From Micromonospora arborensis (GTDB lineage Bacteria; Actinomycetota; Actinomycetes; Mycobacteriales; Micromonosporaceae): a stretch of 64,000 nt of DNA. Both the position numbers and the translations under genes were made by a program. The notes beneath the pieces are model-generated. The model did not search any database. It was not told the origin of the DNA and was given only the letters and a program-made list of their open reading frames with translations. The stretch is from the NCBI RefSeq assembly GCF_003205615.1, contig NZ_PYBV01000028.1:124001-188000 (forward strand), read 5' to 3'. Position 1 is the first letter of the stretch, and every line of letters starts with the position of its first letter. This document shows positions 33,555 to 41,623 of the stretch, one piece after another.

Positions 33555-34979
33555 TCACCTCGCTGTCCACGTTGGCCGCTGCCGCCCTGGCCGGGCTGGT
33601 CGACATGCCCGCTTGACCCGCCGATCATCGAGCCACAGCGCGATCCGCTGGCGACCCACGTACAGCATGCTCACGGTGACCAGCACCGTGAGGAGACCGG
33701 ACCAGAGCCAGAACCGGCCACCCACCCCGCCGGGTGGTCGCGCGTCCCGGATGCGTCCACTGCGGATCACCTGGTCGGCGACGTCGACGGCGACCACCTG
33801 GTCCGGTGCGGTCAGCACGGTTCGCGGCGCGGTCGCGCCGGGTGTCAGGGCCAGCACCCGCACGGTGTGCACCTGCTGGTCGCTCGTGGCCGGCGGGTCC
33901 GTCTGCTCCTCCAGCGGTGGGTCGGGGGCGAGCGGGTCCGGTTCGTAGGCCGCCACGAGCGCCGACCCGTCCGGCGCCCAGCCGAGCAGCCGGATGGCGA
34001 CGACCCCGGACACCGCGGGCAGGCGCAGTGGCCCGACGTCTCGTCCGGTGGTGGGATCGACCTGGCGCAGGGTCCACTCGTCGGTCTCGGAACGGCGGGT
34101 GGCCAGGGTCAGCGCGGCGCCGTCGGGACGCCACGCACCCTTGCCGGCCAGCCAGGTCTCGTCGGGCAGGGCGAACGAGGACTGCTCCCGGCCGTCCAGG
34201 TCGGTCACCGCGACCGTGCGGCCGTACTGGTAGGCGAGCCGGCCCGGCGCGGCGGCGACAACCGAGCCGACGTGCGCCTCCTCGGCGGTGGCGGCCAGCC
34301 TGGTCCATCGCTTTTCGCCAACTGTCACCGCGCTCAGCACCGTGGTGTAGGTGGCCCCCTCGAACGTGACCGGCACGTCGTCGCGGACCACCAGCGACCC
34401 GCCGTCGGCGGACCAGCCGACCGGTGAGCTCGACACACTACGGTCGACGGTCGACGTCAGCCGCTGGGTCCGGCCGGTGACCAGGTCGATGACGTCGACG
34501 CGCGGATCGTCCTGGTCTCCGTCCGGCCGGGCCAGGTACCGACCGTCCGGGGAGAGGTGGACCGACTCGCCCGCCAACGACTCCCCGCCCATCCGCATGA
34601 TCCGGTAGCTGTCGGAGTCCGCGTCGACCACGCCGACGACGTTGATGTCGTTCCACCCGTGCAGACGCGGTGCCGGACCATCGAAGATGACCGACGCCGG
34701 ACCCAGCCGTGGGCGGTCGGTGACGTGCAGCGTACCGATCGGGGGCAGACCGACCCGGTCGGGCAGTGTGGCGTCCGCGGTGGCGGCCGGCCCGGGTGCG
34801 GGGGTACGCGCCAACGGCAGCGCCACCCCGGCCACCACGAGCACCAGAAGCGCCCCGGTTGCGGCGGTCAGCCGACGCCGACGGTCGCGGCGGGCGGTGG
34901 CGAGGGCCCGCTCGTACACCGGGTAGGCCGGCACGCCCTCAGCGGTGGACCGGAGCGCCTCGCGGAGTCGGGCGGTCAT
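33555..34979 (-). CDS. Membrane protein with WD40-like repeats, partner of the ECF sigma factor
   Basis: 474 residues. An N-terminal cytosolic segment of about 36 residues (MTARLREALRSTAEGVPAYP) precedes a membrane helix (LTAATGALLVLVVAGVALPL). The large outer part contains PD40/WD40-like blades (VHLSPDGRYLARPDGDQDDP; GWSADGGSLVVRDD; GAWRPDGAALTLATRR; GWAPDGSALVAAYEPD). A second helix (WLWSGLLTVLVTVSMLYVG) sits near the basic C-terminus. The ATG overlaps the sigma-factor stop (ATGA), the usual arrangement for a membrane anti-sigma factor, but no zinc-type anti-sigma motif is seen, so that role is inferred from position. Confidence 0.78.
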   Translation of the reverse strand: MTARLREALRSTAEGVPAYPVYERALATARRDRRRRLTAATGALLVLVVAGVALPLARTPAPGPAATADATLPDRVGLPPIGTLHVTDRPRLGPASVIFDGPAPRLHGWNDINVVGVVDADSDSYRIMRMGGESLAGESVHLSPDGRYLARPDGDQDDPRVDVIDLVTGRTQRLTSTVDRSVSSSPVGWSADGGSLVVRDDVPVTFEGATYTTVLSAVTVGEKRWTRLAATAEEAHVGSVVAAAPGRLAYQYGRTVAVTDLDGREQSSFALPDETWLAGKGAWRPDGAALTLATRRSETDEWTLRQVDPTTGRDVGPLRLPAVSGVVAIRLLGWAPDGSALVAAYEPDPLAPDPPLEEQTDPPATSDQQVHTVRVLALTPGATAPRTVLTAPDQVVAVDVADQVIRSGRIRDARPPGGVGGRFWLWSGLLTVLVTVSMLYVGRQRIALWLDDRRVKRACRPARPGRQRPTWTAR

Positions 34980-35479
34980 CGGGTGCTCCTCTCCGCGGTG
35001 GCGTCGACCAGCTCCGGAGCGACCGCTCGCAGCCGGCGCAGGCCGTCGTGGCCGTGTCGTTTGACGGTGCCGAGGGTGCAGCCCAGCGCATCGGCGACCT
35101 GGGCCTCGGTCAGGTCCTCGTAGTAGCGCAGCACGATAACCGCCCGTTGCCGTGGGGTGAGCTGGCGCAGCGCCGCGTCCAGCGACAGCCGCAGCGTCGT
35201 GGCCTCGCTGTGATCCGTGTCGGCCCGTTCGGTGAGCTCGGCCTCCAGCCGCTCGACGAGTCGACGGCGTCGCCACCAGGAGACCTGCTGGTGGTACATG
35301 ACCCGCCGCACGTACGCCTCGGGGTTGCCGTCGCGGACGCGCCGCCAGTGCCGGTAGGTGCGGGCCAGGGCGGTCTGCACCAGATCCTCGGCGAGCTGGT
35401 GGTCACCGGTGAGCAGGTACGCGGTCCGGCAGAGAGCCGGAGAACGGTGCACCACGAATTCGTGGAACGACTCGACCAT
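34976..35479 (-). CDS. ECF sigma factor, SigE family
   Basis: 167 residues. Region 2 is visible near 15-80 (LCRTAYLLTGDHQLAEDLVQ; AYVRRVMYHQQVSWWRRRR) and region 4 near 107-152 (LTPRQRAVIVLRYYEDLTEA; LGCTLGTVKRHGHDGLRRLR). This matches the actinobacterial SigE/SigE70-like subfamily in length. The ATG at 35479 is chosen; the frame is open far upstream without family-like sequence. Overlap with the membrane WD40-like protein suggests membrane control of its activity. Its promoters are unknown. Confidence 0.9.
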   Translation of the reverse strand: MVESFHEFVVHRSPALCRTAYLLTGDHQLAEDLVQTALARTYRHWRRVRDGNPEAYVRRVMYHQQVSWWRRRRLVERLEAELTERADTDHSEATTLRLSLDAALRQLTPRQRAVIVLRYYEDLTEAQVADALGCTLGTVKRHGHDGLRRLRAVAPELVDATAERSTR

Positions 35480-35571
35480 GCCCACCCCCTCGCCCAGGAG
35501 AAACGCCTCCCACCCGGGAGATGGTTGAGGCCGGGCGGCGCCGGATGTGGTGGCGACGCCGCCCGGACTCC

Positions 35572-35760
35572 TCAGCTGGTGAAACCGCCGTCCACGTTGA
35601 TCACGGCGCCGACCAGGAAGACGGCCGCGTTGTTCACCAGGATGTCCAGCCGACCCAGGTCGGCGGCCGCCCGGTCGACCGCACCCCGTACGGCGGTCGG
35701 GTCGACGCCGTCGGCCTGGATGGCCAGCGCGCGTCGGCCCATGGCTTCGATCCCGGCGGC
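35572..35760 (-). pseudogene. Short-chain dehydrogenase remnant with an internal deletion
   Basis: About 62 codons combine two ends of an SDR. One part reads GIEAMGRRALAIQADGVD then GRLDILVNNAAVF, the region through the NNAG motif. It runs straight into LVGAVINVDGGFTS and a stop, the C-terminal motif of classical SDRs. The ~140 residues between, including the catalytic Ser, Tyr and Lys, are missing, as is the N-terminal TGxxxGIG cofactor loop. The gene cannot make an active enzyme. The rest of the 428-nt gap (35480-35907) shows nothing else. Confidence 0.8.
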
Positions 35761-35907
35761 GCGGGGCCGTGGGCGCACACGCCGGATGATTCCGCTCATC
35801 GAGGCGGAACCCGCCCAACCGAGCGCGACCCGGCCGGGTCCCCGCGCAGGGTTGTTCACCTGCCCAGCGGGAAACCGGCGCGGACCGCACCTGGGGAGGA
35901 GCGACGG

Positions 35908-37050
35908 ATGACGCACGGTGCCGGACTGACCATCGGTGTGCTCGGCTCGTACGGTGGGCGAAACCTCGGCGACGAGGCGATCCTCACCGGCCTGCTCACC
36001 GATCTGCGCACGCAGGAGCCGAATGCCCGGATCATCGTCTTCTCCCGCAACCCGGAGCACACCAGGGCTGCCCACCCGGACGTCGAGGCCGTGCCCTGGG
36101 AGGGCGTCAGCCGCACCGACTCCGCCCTGGTCCTCGCCCAGCTCGACCTGCTCATCCTGGGCGGCGGCGGCATCCTCTACGACCGGGAGGCCCGCCGTTA
36201 CCTGCGGGTCGTCCGGGTCGCCCAGGAGCGTGGCCTGCCCCTGATCACGTACGCGGTGGGGGTTGGGCCGCTCAGCGACGCGGTGGACACCGGCATGGTC
36301 CGCGAGACTCTCTCCGGCGCGACCCAGGTGACGGTTCGGGACCAGGAGTCCCGGATGGTGCTGGAGGAGGCCGGCCTGCTCAACCCGATCACGGTCACCG
36401 CGGACCCGGCGTTCCTGTTGCAGCCGGAGGACTTCCCGGCGCACCTGCTGGCCGAGGAGGGTGTGCCGGTCGGTAAGCGGCTGGTGGGGATCAGCGTGCG
36501 GGAGCCGGGGCGGGCCGCCGAACGGCTGGACGTGGATGGTTACCACCGGCTGCTGGCCCAGATCGGTGACTTCCTGGTGCACCGGATCGACGCGTACGTG
36601 CTGTTCGTGCCGATGGAACGCGACGACATCCGGCACGCCCACGGGGTGCTCTCACACATGGTCGCCGCCGATCGGGGTCGAATTCTGCACGGCACCTACA
36701 CCCCGCAGCAGGTACTCGGGCTGATGCGCCACTTCGATTTGGCCGTGGGCATGCGCCTGCACTTTCTGATCTTCGCGGCGATGGTCGGCACACCGTTCCT
36801 GCCCCTGCCGTACGCCGGCAAGGTCTTCGACCTGGCCCAGCGGCTCGGCGTGCCGGCGCTGCGCGGTGTGGAGCGGGAGGTGGAGGGGCCGCTACTGGCC
36901 GAGGTCGACCGGCTGTGGGACGAGCGGGAGCAACGTGCCGAGGCCACCGCCCGGCGGGTGGCGGAGGTGTGCGAGCAGGCGCGGGGCACCTCGGAGGTCA
37001 CCCGTGGCGTGTTGGAAGGCCTGCGCAGCCAGGCCCTCACCCGGGTCTGA
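35908..37050 (+). CDS. Polysaccharide pyruvyl transferase family protein (CsaB-like)
   Basis: A 380-residue GT-B-like protein of the CsaB family, which transfers pyruvate from phosphoenolpyruvate onto cell-wall or capsular sugars. Marks: N-terminal IGVLGSYGGRNLGDEAIL; LDLLILGGGGILYD; a central GVSVREP-like strand (VGISVREPGR); and the C-terminal MRLHFLIFAAMVGTPFLPLP with an invariant-type arginine and histidine. GGGGAGGAG precedes the ATG at 35908; the frame extends upstream over the SDR remnant but without relevant sequence. It stands alone, so the acceptor glycan is unknown. Confidence 0.87.
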   Translation: MTHGAGLTIGVLGSYGGRNLGDEAILTGLLTDLRTQEPNARIIVFSRNPEHTRAAHPDVEAVPWEGVSRTDSALVLAQLDLLILGGGGILYDREARRYLRVVRVAQERGLPLITYAVGVGPLSDAVDTGMVRETLSGATQVTVRDQESRMVLEEAGLLNPITVTADPAFLLQPEDFPAHLLAEEGVPVGKRLVGISVREPGRAAERLDVDGYHRLLAQIGDFLVHRIDAYVLFVPMERDDIRHAHGVLSHMVAADRGRILHGTYTPQQVLGLMRHFDLAVGMRLHFLIFAAMVGTPFLPLPYAGKVFDLAQRLGVPALRGVEREVEGPLLAEVDRLWDEREQRAEATARRVAEVCEQARGTSEVTRGVLEGLRSQALTRV

Positions 37051-37058
37051 GCGGGCGC

Positions 37059-37265
37059 TCACACCGCGGGGCCGGTCCACCGGTAGTGCCACTCGCGGGC
37101 CTCTTCACGGGCGGTCTCCAACTCGTAGATCTGCGCCTCGGCGAGTCCACCCGGGCCGAGGTGATGGTGGGTCAGCGGTGGGCGGCCGTTGCTGTCCAGT
37201 TCGACGGTGATGGTCTGCCCGTCCGCCGTGCCGCCGACGAGGAGGATCTGCACGGATGAAGCCAT
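37059..37265 (-). CDS. Small hypothetical protein
   Basis: 68 residues. The N-terminal half is beta-rich with a glycine turn (VQILLVGGTADGQTITVEL) and the C-terminal half is a charged helix (AEAQIYELETAREEAREWHY). The composition looks like a real protein and the gene fits exactly between convergent and divergent neighbours (8 nt from the csaB-like stop). The ribosome site is weak (GATGGGCGC). No family was recognised. Confidence 0.55.
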   Translation of the reverse strand: MASSVQILLVGGTADGQTITVELDSNGRPPLTHHHLGPGGLAEAQIYELETAREEAREWHYRWTGPAV

Positions 37266-37347
37266 GCGCCCATCCTGCCCGTCGGGCCGCCCGCCCGCAG
37301 CGGATAGCGGGGCAGCGGGAGACCCGTCCCGTGGCTAGGGTCGGCAG

Positions 37348-37866
37348 ATGGAGCAGACGATCGATCCGACGCTGGGGCCGGTGCTCGCGCGCACCGGTGA
37401 CGAACGCGCCGTGCTGGAGTCGTTCCTCGACTTCCACCGCGCGGTGCTGCTGCGCAAGCTGCGCGGCCTCTCCGACGCCGACGCCGGCCGGCGGCTGGTG
37501 CCCTCGGCGACCACGCTCGCCGGGCTGGTCAAGCACCTGACCCTGGTCGAGCGGAACTGGTTTCCGACCCTGCTGGCCCCCGAGCCCGGCGACGTCTACC
37601 TGACCTCGGAGGAGGACGCGGTGGCGAGCTTCACGCTCGGCGAGCAGGACACCATCGTCGGGCTCACCGAGGCGTACGAGCGGGCCTGCGCGCGGTCCCG
37701 CGCCGCCGCCGCGAGCTTCGACCTCGACCACGTGGTGCCGCACCCGCAGCTCGGCGAGGTGTCGCTGCGCTGGATCCTGGTGCACATGATCGAGGAGACG
37801 GCTCGGCACGCCGGTCACGCCGACATCCTGCGGGAGCTGACCGACGGCGACTCGGGCGCGTTCTGA
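37348..37866 (+). CDS. DinB/DUF664 family protein (probable mycothiol-dependent or metal-binding enzyme)
   Basis: A 172-residue four-helix-bundle protein of the DinB superfamily. The three metal-ligand histidines appear as LVKHLTLVERNWF and MIEETARHAGHADILREL. Actinobacterial DUF664 proteins are related to mycothiol-dependent transferases and isomerases; the substrate is unknown. The ATG at 37348 is 6 nt after TAGGGT (37336-37341), suggesting a leaderless message. Confidence 0.85.
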   Translation: MEQTIDPTLGPVLARTGDERAVLESFLDFHRAVLLRKLRGLSDADAGRRLVPSATTLAGLVKHLTLVERNWFPTLLAPEPGDVYLTSEEDAVASFTLGEQDTIVGLTEAYERACARSRAAAASFDLDHVVPHPQLGEVSLRWILVHMIEETARHAGHADILRELTDGDSGAF

Positions 37867-37917
37867 TCGACCCAGCCACGAAGGCACCGCCCGCCCTCCC
37901 GCCCTCCCTCCTGCATG

Positions 37918-37990
37918 CGCGATCTTGCACTTTCTGTTCCGGCATAAGGCACATCCCGCCGAAAACGCCGACACCAACTGCAAGATCGCG
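37918..37990. repeat. Intergenic palindromic element (12-bp arms)
   Basis: Arms CGCGATCTTGCA (37918-37929) and its exact complement (37979-37990) enclose a 49-nt loop containing AT-rich segments unusual for this genome. Arm sequence and layout match the element at 60482-60558 (shared core GATCTTGCA), so both appear to be members of one dispersed family. It lies between the DinB-like gene and the helicase. It could double as a terminator. Confidence 0.8.
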
Positions 37991-38089
37991 TCGAGTGTCC
38001 GCGCGGGCGGGGCGTGTTGGTTGGTGGGCGCGGGTTGTTGCCCGTCAGGGCCGCCTATCCTGGGCGCGGGCGGCGACGAGGGGGAGCAG

Positions 38090-41000
38090 GTGCTGGTCAT
38101 CCACGGGCTGTGGCTGCCCGGCGACGGCTCGACCGCCGGCCTCGCCGTCTGGGCCGAGGACAGCGCCGCGCCGCCCCCGCCGGCTCGTCCAGGCCGGCCG
38201 CCCCGGGAACGCCCGCATCCCTTCGCCGCCGGGCACGCCGACCTGGCCGCCGTCCTCGCCGACGCCGCCGAACCGGCCCGCCCGGACACCGTGCTGCTCA
38301 CCCTGCCCACCCGGGCGGGCACGCCGACCGACTCACCCGAGCTGATCCGGACCGCCGTCGCACCCCCGGCCCGCGGCCGGCTCACCCTGGCCGGGTGGCG
38401 GGTGCCCGTGCTGGTGTACGCCCCGGACGACGCGCTGTCGCTGCTGCGCAACTCCGAAGAACTCCCGGCAGTGGCCGGGGCGACCCTGCGTCACCTCGCC
38501 GAGTTGGCTGACTTCGCCGCCGACCTGGTGACCCGTGGCCGCGTGCTCCCCGGCGTCAGCACGACCGCGGCTCCCCGGCTGCCCGGCGCTGCCGAACCGG
38601 CGCCGGCGGGCGCTGCGGCCACGGCGCGGTCGGGCGCTGCCGTCACGGCGCCGGCGGGCGCTGCGGCCACGGCGCGGTCGGGCGCTGCCGAACCGGCGCC
38701 GGCGGGCGCTGCGGCCACGGCGCGGTCGGGCGCTGCGGCCACGGTGCCGGCGGGCGCTGCGGCCACGGTGCCGGCGGGCGCTGCGGCCACGGCGCGGTCG
38801 GGCGCTGCGGCCACGGTGCCGGCGGGCGCTGCCGAAACGGCGTCGGCGCGGGCGGTCTGGCGTCCGCTGCTGACCGGCACCGACGCCGGCTGGGCGCGGG
38901 CGCTCGCGCTGGCCCTGCCACCGGCCGCCCGAGCCGCCGCCATCGCGCCGGTTGCCGGTGCGGTGCAGTCCACCCCGACTACCGTCCCGGCTGCCGCCGC
39001 CTCAGCGACTACCGCGTCAGCGGCTACCGCCTCAGCGACCACCGGGGCGGGCCGGGCCGAGTTGACCGCCGCCGCGCTGGTCGCGGATGCGCTCGACGCG
39101 CTGACCGACGCCGCCGCGCGGGCTGCTCTGGCGACCACCACGCTGGCCCGAGGGCTGCGGCCCGGTGGCCCGGCACCGGCCTGGTTGGCCGCCCTCGCCG
39201 GCCCCCAGCGCGACTTCACCGTCGACCCGGCCGCGCTGGCCACCCTTCGCGCCGAACTGGACGCCTGGCAGCGCGACGCAGCTGGCGGCCCGGTACGGGC
39301 CAGTTTCCGCTTGGTGGAACCAGCCCCCGACGAGGTCACCGAGCCGATCCTGGCCACCCGCCCGGTGCCGGTCGACCCCAAACCACCGGGCGACACCGAG
39401 CCCCAGACCGACACCGAGCCTCAGACCGACACCGAGCTGGTGCCGGTCGGGTCGGTCGGTGGCGGGCGTTGGCGGCTCGAATTCGGGTTGCAGGCGGCTG
39501 ACGAACCCGGTCTGCACGTCGACGCCGGGCAGGTCTGGCGGGCGCCGCAGACGCTCTCCGGCCTGGCCGGCCGTACGGCCAGCGTGCAGGAGACGCTGCT
39601 CGCCGAGCTGGGGCGGGCCAGCCGGCTCTGGCCGGACCTGGACGCTGCGCTGCGTACCGCCGCCCCGGAGGCGATGCAACTGGACGTCGAGGGAGCACAC
39701 CGGTTCCTCAGCGAGGGTGCTCCGGTGCTGCACGCGGCCGGTTTCGGGGTGCTGCTGCCCTCCTGGTGGCAGCGTCCGTCGGCGCGGCTCGGCGCCCGGT
39801 TGCGGGCCCGCAGCCGTACCGCGCCGGGCACGGTGGGTGGCACCGACGCCGGTGTCGGTCTGGACGCCCTGGTCGACTACCGCTGGGAGATCGCGCTCGG
39901 CGACCAGCCGCTGTCCGCCGAGGAGTTGGCCACGCTGGCCGAGATGAAGACCCCGCTGGTGCGCCTACGCGGCCGGTGGGTCGAGCTGGATCCGGGGCGG
40001 CTCGCCGCCGGCCTGCGCCTGCTCCGCTCCACGGGTGAGTTGACAGTCGTCGACCTGCTCCGCCTCGGGCTGGCCGACGGCGACGCCACCGGGGCGCTGC
40101 CGGTGCTGGAGGTGACCGCCGACGGGGCGTTGGGGGATCTGCTCGCCGGTGCGGTCGAGCGACGGCTCACCCCGCTGGACCCGCCGCCGGGCTTCCGGGG
40201 GACGCTGCGGCCGTACCAGCGGCGGGGGTTGGCCTGGCTGGCCTTCCTGCGCTCGCTCGGCCTGGGTGGTGTGCTCGCCGACGACATGGGGTTGGGCAAG
40301 ACGGTGCAGTTGCTCGCGCTGCTCGCCGGGGACCCGGCAGAGGCCGGGCCGACCCTGCTGGTCTGTCCGATGTCGCTGGTCGGCAACTGGCAGCGGGAGG
40401 CAGCGCGGTTCACCCCGGGGTTGCGGGTGCACGTACACCATGGTGCGGAGCGGGCGCGGGGGGCGGAGTTCACGGCGGCCGCGCACGGCGCGGACCTGGT
40501 CCTCACCACCTACTCGGTGGCCGCCCGCGATGCCGCCGACCTGGCCGGCATCGACTGGCACCGGGTGGTGGTGGACGAGGCGCAGGCGATCAAGAACGCG
40601 TCGACCCGGCAGGCCGAGGCGGTCCGCGCGCTGCCCGCCCGGCAGCGGGTGGCGGTGACCGGTACGCCGGTGGAGAACCGACTCGCCGACCTCTGGTCGA
40701 TCATGCAGTTCGCCAACCCGGGCCTGCTGGGGCCGGCTGCGACGTTCCGTAAACGGTTCGCCGAGCCGATCGAACGGCATGGCGACGCCGAGGCCGCCGA
40801 GCGGTTACGCCGGATCACCGGCCCGTTCGTGTTGCGCCGACTCAAGACCGACTCGTCGATCATCTCGGACCTGCCGGAGAAGCTCGAGATGGAGGTGCTC
40901 TGCAACCTCACCGCCGAGCAGGCCGCCCTGTACCGGGTGGTGGTCGACGACATGCTGGCCCGGATCGAGACCAGCGACGGCATCGAACGACGCGGTCTGG

Positions 41001-41623
41001 TGCTGGCCACCATGACCCGGCTCAAGCAGGTCTGCAACCACCCGGCTCAACTGCTGCGCGACGGCTCGTCGCTGGAGGGCCGGTCCGGCAAGCTGGCCCG
41101 CCTGACCGAGATCGTGGAGGAGGTGCTGGCGGCGGGGGAGCGGGCTCTGCTGTTCACGCAGTACGCCGAGTTCGGCGCGATGCTGCGCGGTCACCTGTCG
41201 GCGCGGTTCGGCCGGGAGGTGCTGTTCCTGCACGGCGGCGTCGGCAAGGCCGAGCGGGACGCGATGGTGCAGCGCTTCCAGTCGGCGGAGGGTCCGCCGC
41301 TGTTCGTCCTCTCCCTCAAGGCCGGTGGCACCGGGCTCACCCTGACCGCCGCGAACCACGTGGTGCACGTGGACCGCTGGTGGAACCCGGCGGTGGAGGA
41401 CCAGGCCACCGACCGGGCGTTCCGGATCGGGCAGAGCCGACGGGTGCAGGTCCGCAAGTTCGTCTGCGCCGGCACGGTGGAGGAGAAGGTGGCCGCGATG
41501 ATCGCCGAGAAGCGCAGCCTGGCCGAGCGGGTGGTCGGCACCGGCGAGCAGTGGATCACCGAGTTGTCCACCGGCCAGTTGCGGGACCTGTTCGCCCTGG
41601 AGGCCGGCGCGGTGGTCGAGTGA
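38090..41623 (+). CDS. SNF2-family DEAD/DEAH-like helicase
   Basis: A 1177-residue ATPase. The N-terminal ~650 residues hold an SNF2-associated bacterial domain and a long Ala/Gly-rich repeat (about 166-253). The SNF2 motor starts near 703 (LRPYQRRGLAWLAFL). Motif I is DDMGLGKTVQLL (about 731-742), motif II VVVDEAQAIKN (DEAQ, about 829), motif III VTGTPVENRL, and the C-terminal helicase lobe ends with motif VI DRAFRIGQSRRVQ (about 1107-1119). Such proteins translocate on double-stranded DNA; the bacterial role is unclear, possibly repair or defence. The GTG at 38090 follows GGGGGAG with TATCCT (38056-38061) upstream. Its stop overlaps the SWIM gene ATG. Confidence 0.92.
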   Translation: MLVIHGLWLPGDGSTAGLAVWAEDSAAPPPPARPGRPPRERPHPFAAGHADLAAVLADAAEPARPDTVLLTLPTRAGTPTDSPELIRTAVAPPARGRLTLAGWRVPVLVYAPDDALSLLRNSEELPAVAGATLRHLAELADFAADLVTRGRVLPGVSTTAAPRLPGAAEPAPAGAAATARSGAAVTAPAGAAATARSGAAEPAPAGAAATARSGAAATVPAGAAATVPAGAAATARSGAAATVPAGAAETASARAVWRPLLTGTDAGWARALALALPPAARAAAIAPVAGAVQSTPTTVPAAAASATTASAATASATTGAGRAELTAAALVADALDALTDAAARAALATTTLARGLRPGGPAPAWLAALAGPQRDFTVDPAALATLRAELDAWQRDAAGGPVRASFRLVEPAPDEVTEPILATRPVPVDPKPPGDTEPQTDTEPQTDTELVPVGSVGGGRWRLEFGLQAADEPGLHVDAGQVWRAPQTLSGLAGRTASVQETLLAELGRASRLWPDLDAALRTAAPEAMQLDVEGAHRFLSEGAPVLHAAGFGVLLPSWWQRPSARLGARLRARSRTAPGTVGGTDAGVGLDALVDYRWEIALGDQPLSAEELATLAEMKTPLVRLRGRWVELDPGRLAAGLRLLRSTGELTVVDLLRLGLADGDATGALPVLEVTADGALGDLLAGAVERRLTPLDPPPGFRGTLRPYQRRGLAWLAFLRSLGLGGVLADDMGLGKTVQLLALLAGDPAEAGPTLLVCPMSLVGNWQREAARFTPGLRVHVHHGAERARGAEFTAAAHGADLVLTTYSVAARDAADLAGIDWHRVVVDEAQAIKNASTRQAEAVRALPARQRVAVTGTPVENRLADLWSIMQFANPGLLGPAATFRKRFAEPIERHGDAEAAERLRRITGPFVLRRLKTDSSIISDLPEKLEMEVLCNLTAEQAALYRVVVDDMLARIETSDGIERRGLVLATMTRLKQVCNHPAQLLRDGSSLEGRSGKLARLTEIVEEVLAAGERALLFTQYAEFGAMLRGHLSARFGREVLFLHGGVGKAERDAMVQRFQSAEGPPLFVLSLKAGGTGLTLTAANHVVHVDRWWNPAVEDQATDRAFRIGQSRRVQVRKFVCAGTVEEKVAAMIAEKRSLAERVVGTGEQWITELSTGQLRDLFALEAGAVVE
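38585..38848. repeat. Eleven-unit 24-bp tandem array inside the helicase gene
   Basis: Eleven consecutive 24-bp units start at 38585 and every 24 bp to 38825. Each encodes eight residues of the form GAA-[AEV]-[TP]-[AV]-[RP]-[SA]. Two main versions alternate, one ending in an RS codon pair and one in a PA pair. The array is in frame, so gain or loss of units lengthens or shortens an Ala/Gly-rich linker without breaking the gene. Confidence 0.93.

Noticed and set aside
33527..33616. 29-codon ORF with one hydrophobic helix after the response regulator
   Set aside because: GTG start without ribosome site, overlapping the end of the opposite-strand gene. It could be a remnant, but evidence is too thin to call a gene.
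38585..38848. CRISPR-like array
   Set aside because: Units are contiguous with no spacers, in frame inside a gene, and no cas genes are present. The same applies to the arrays at 21455-21665 and 60373-60480.
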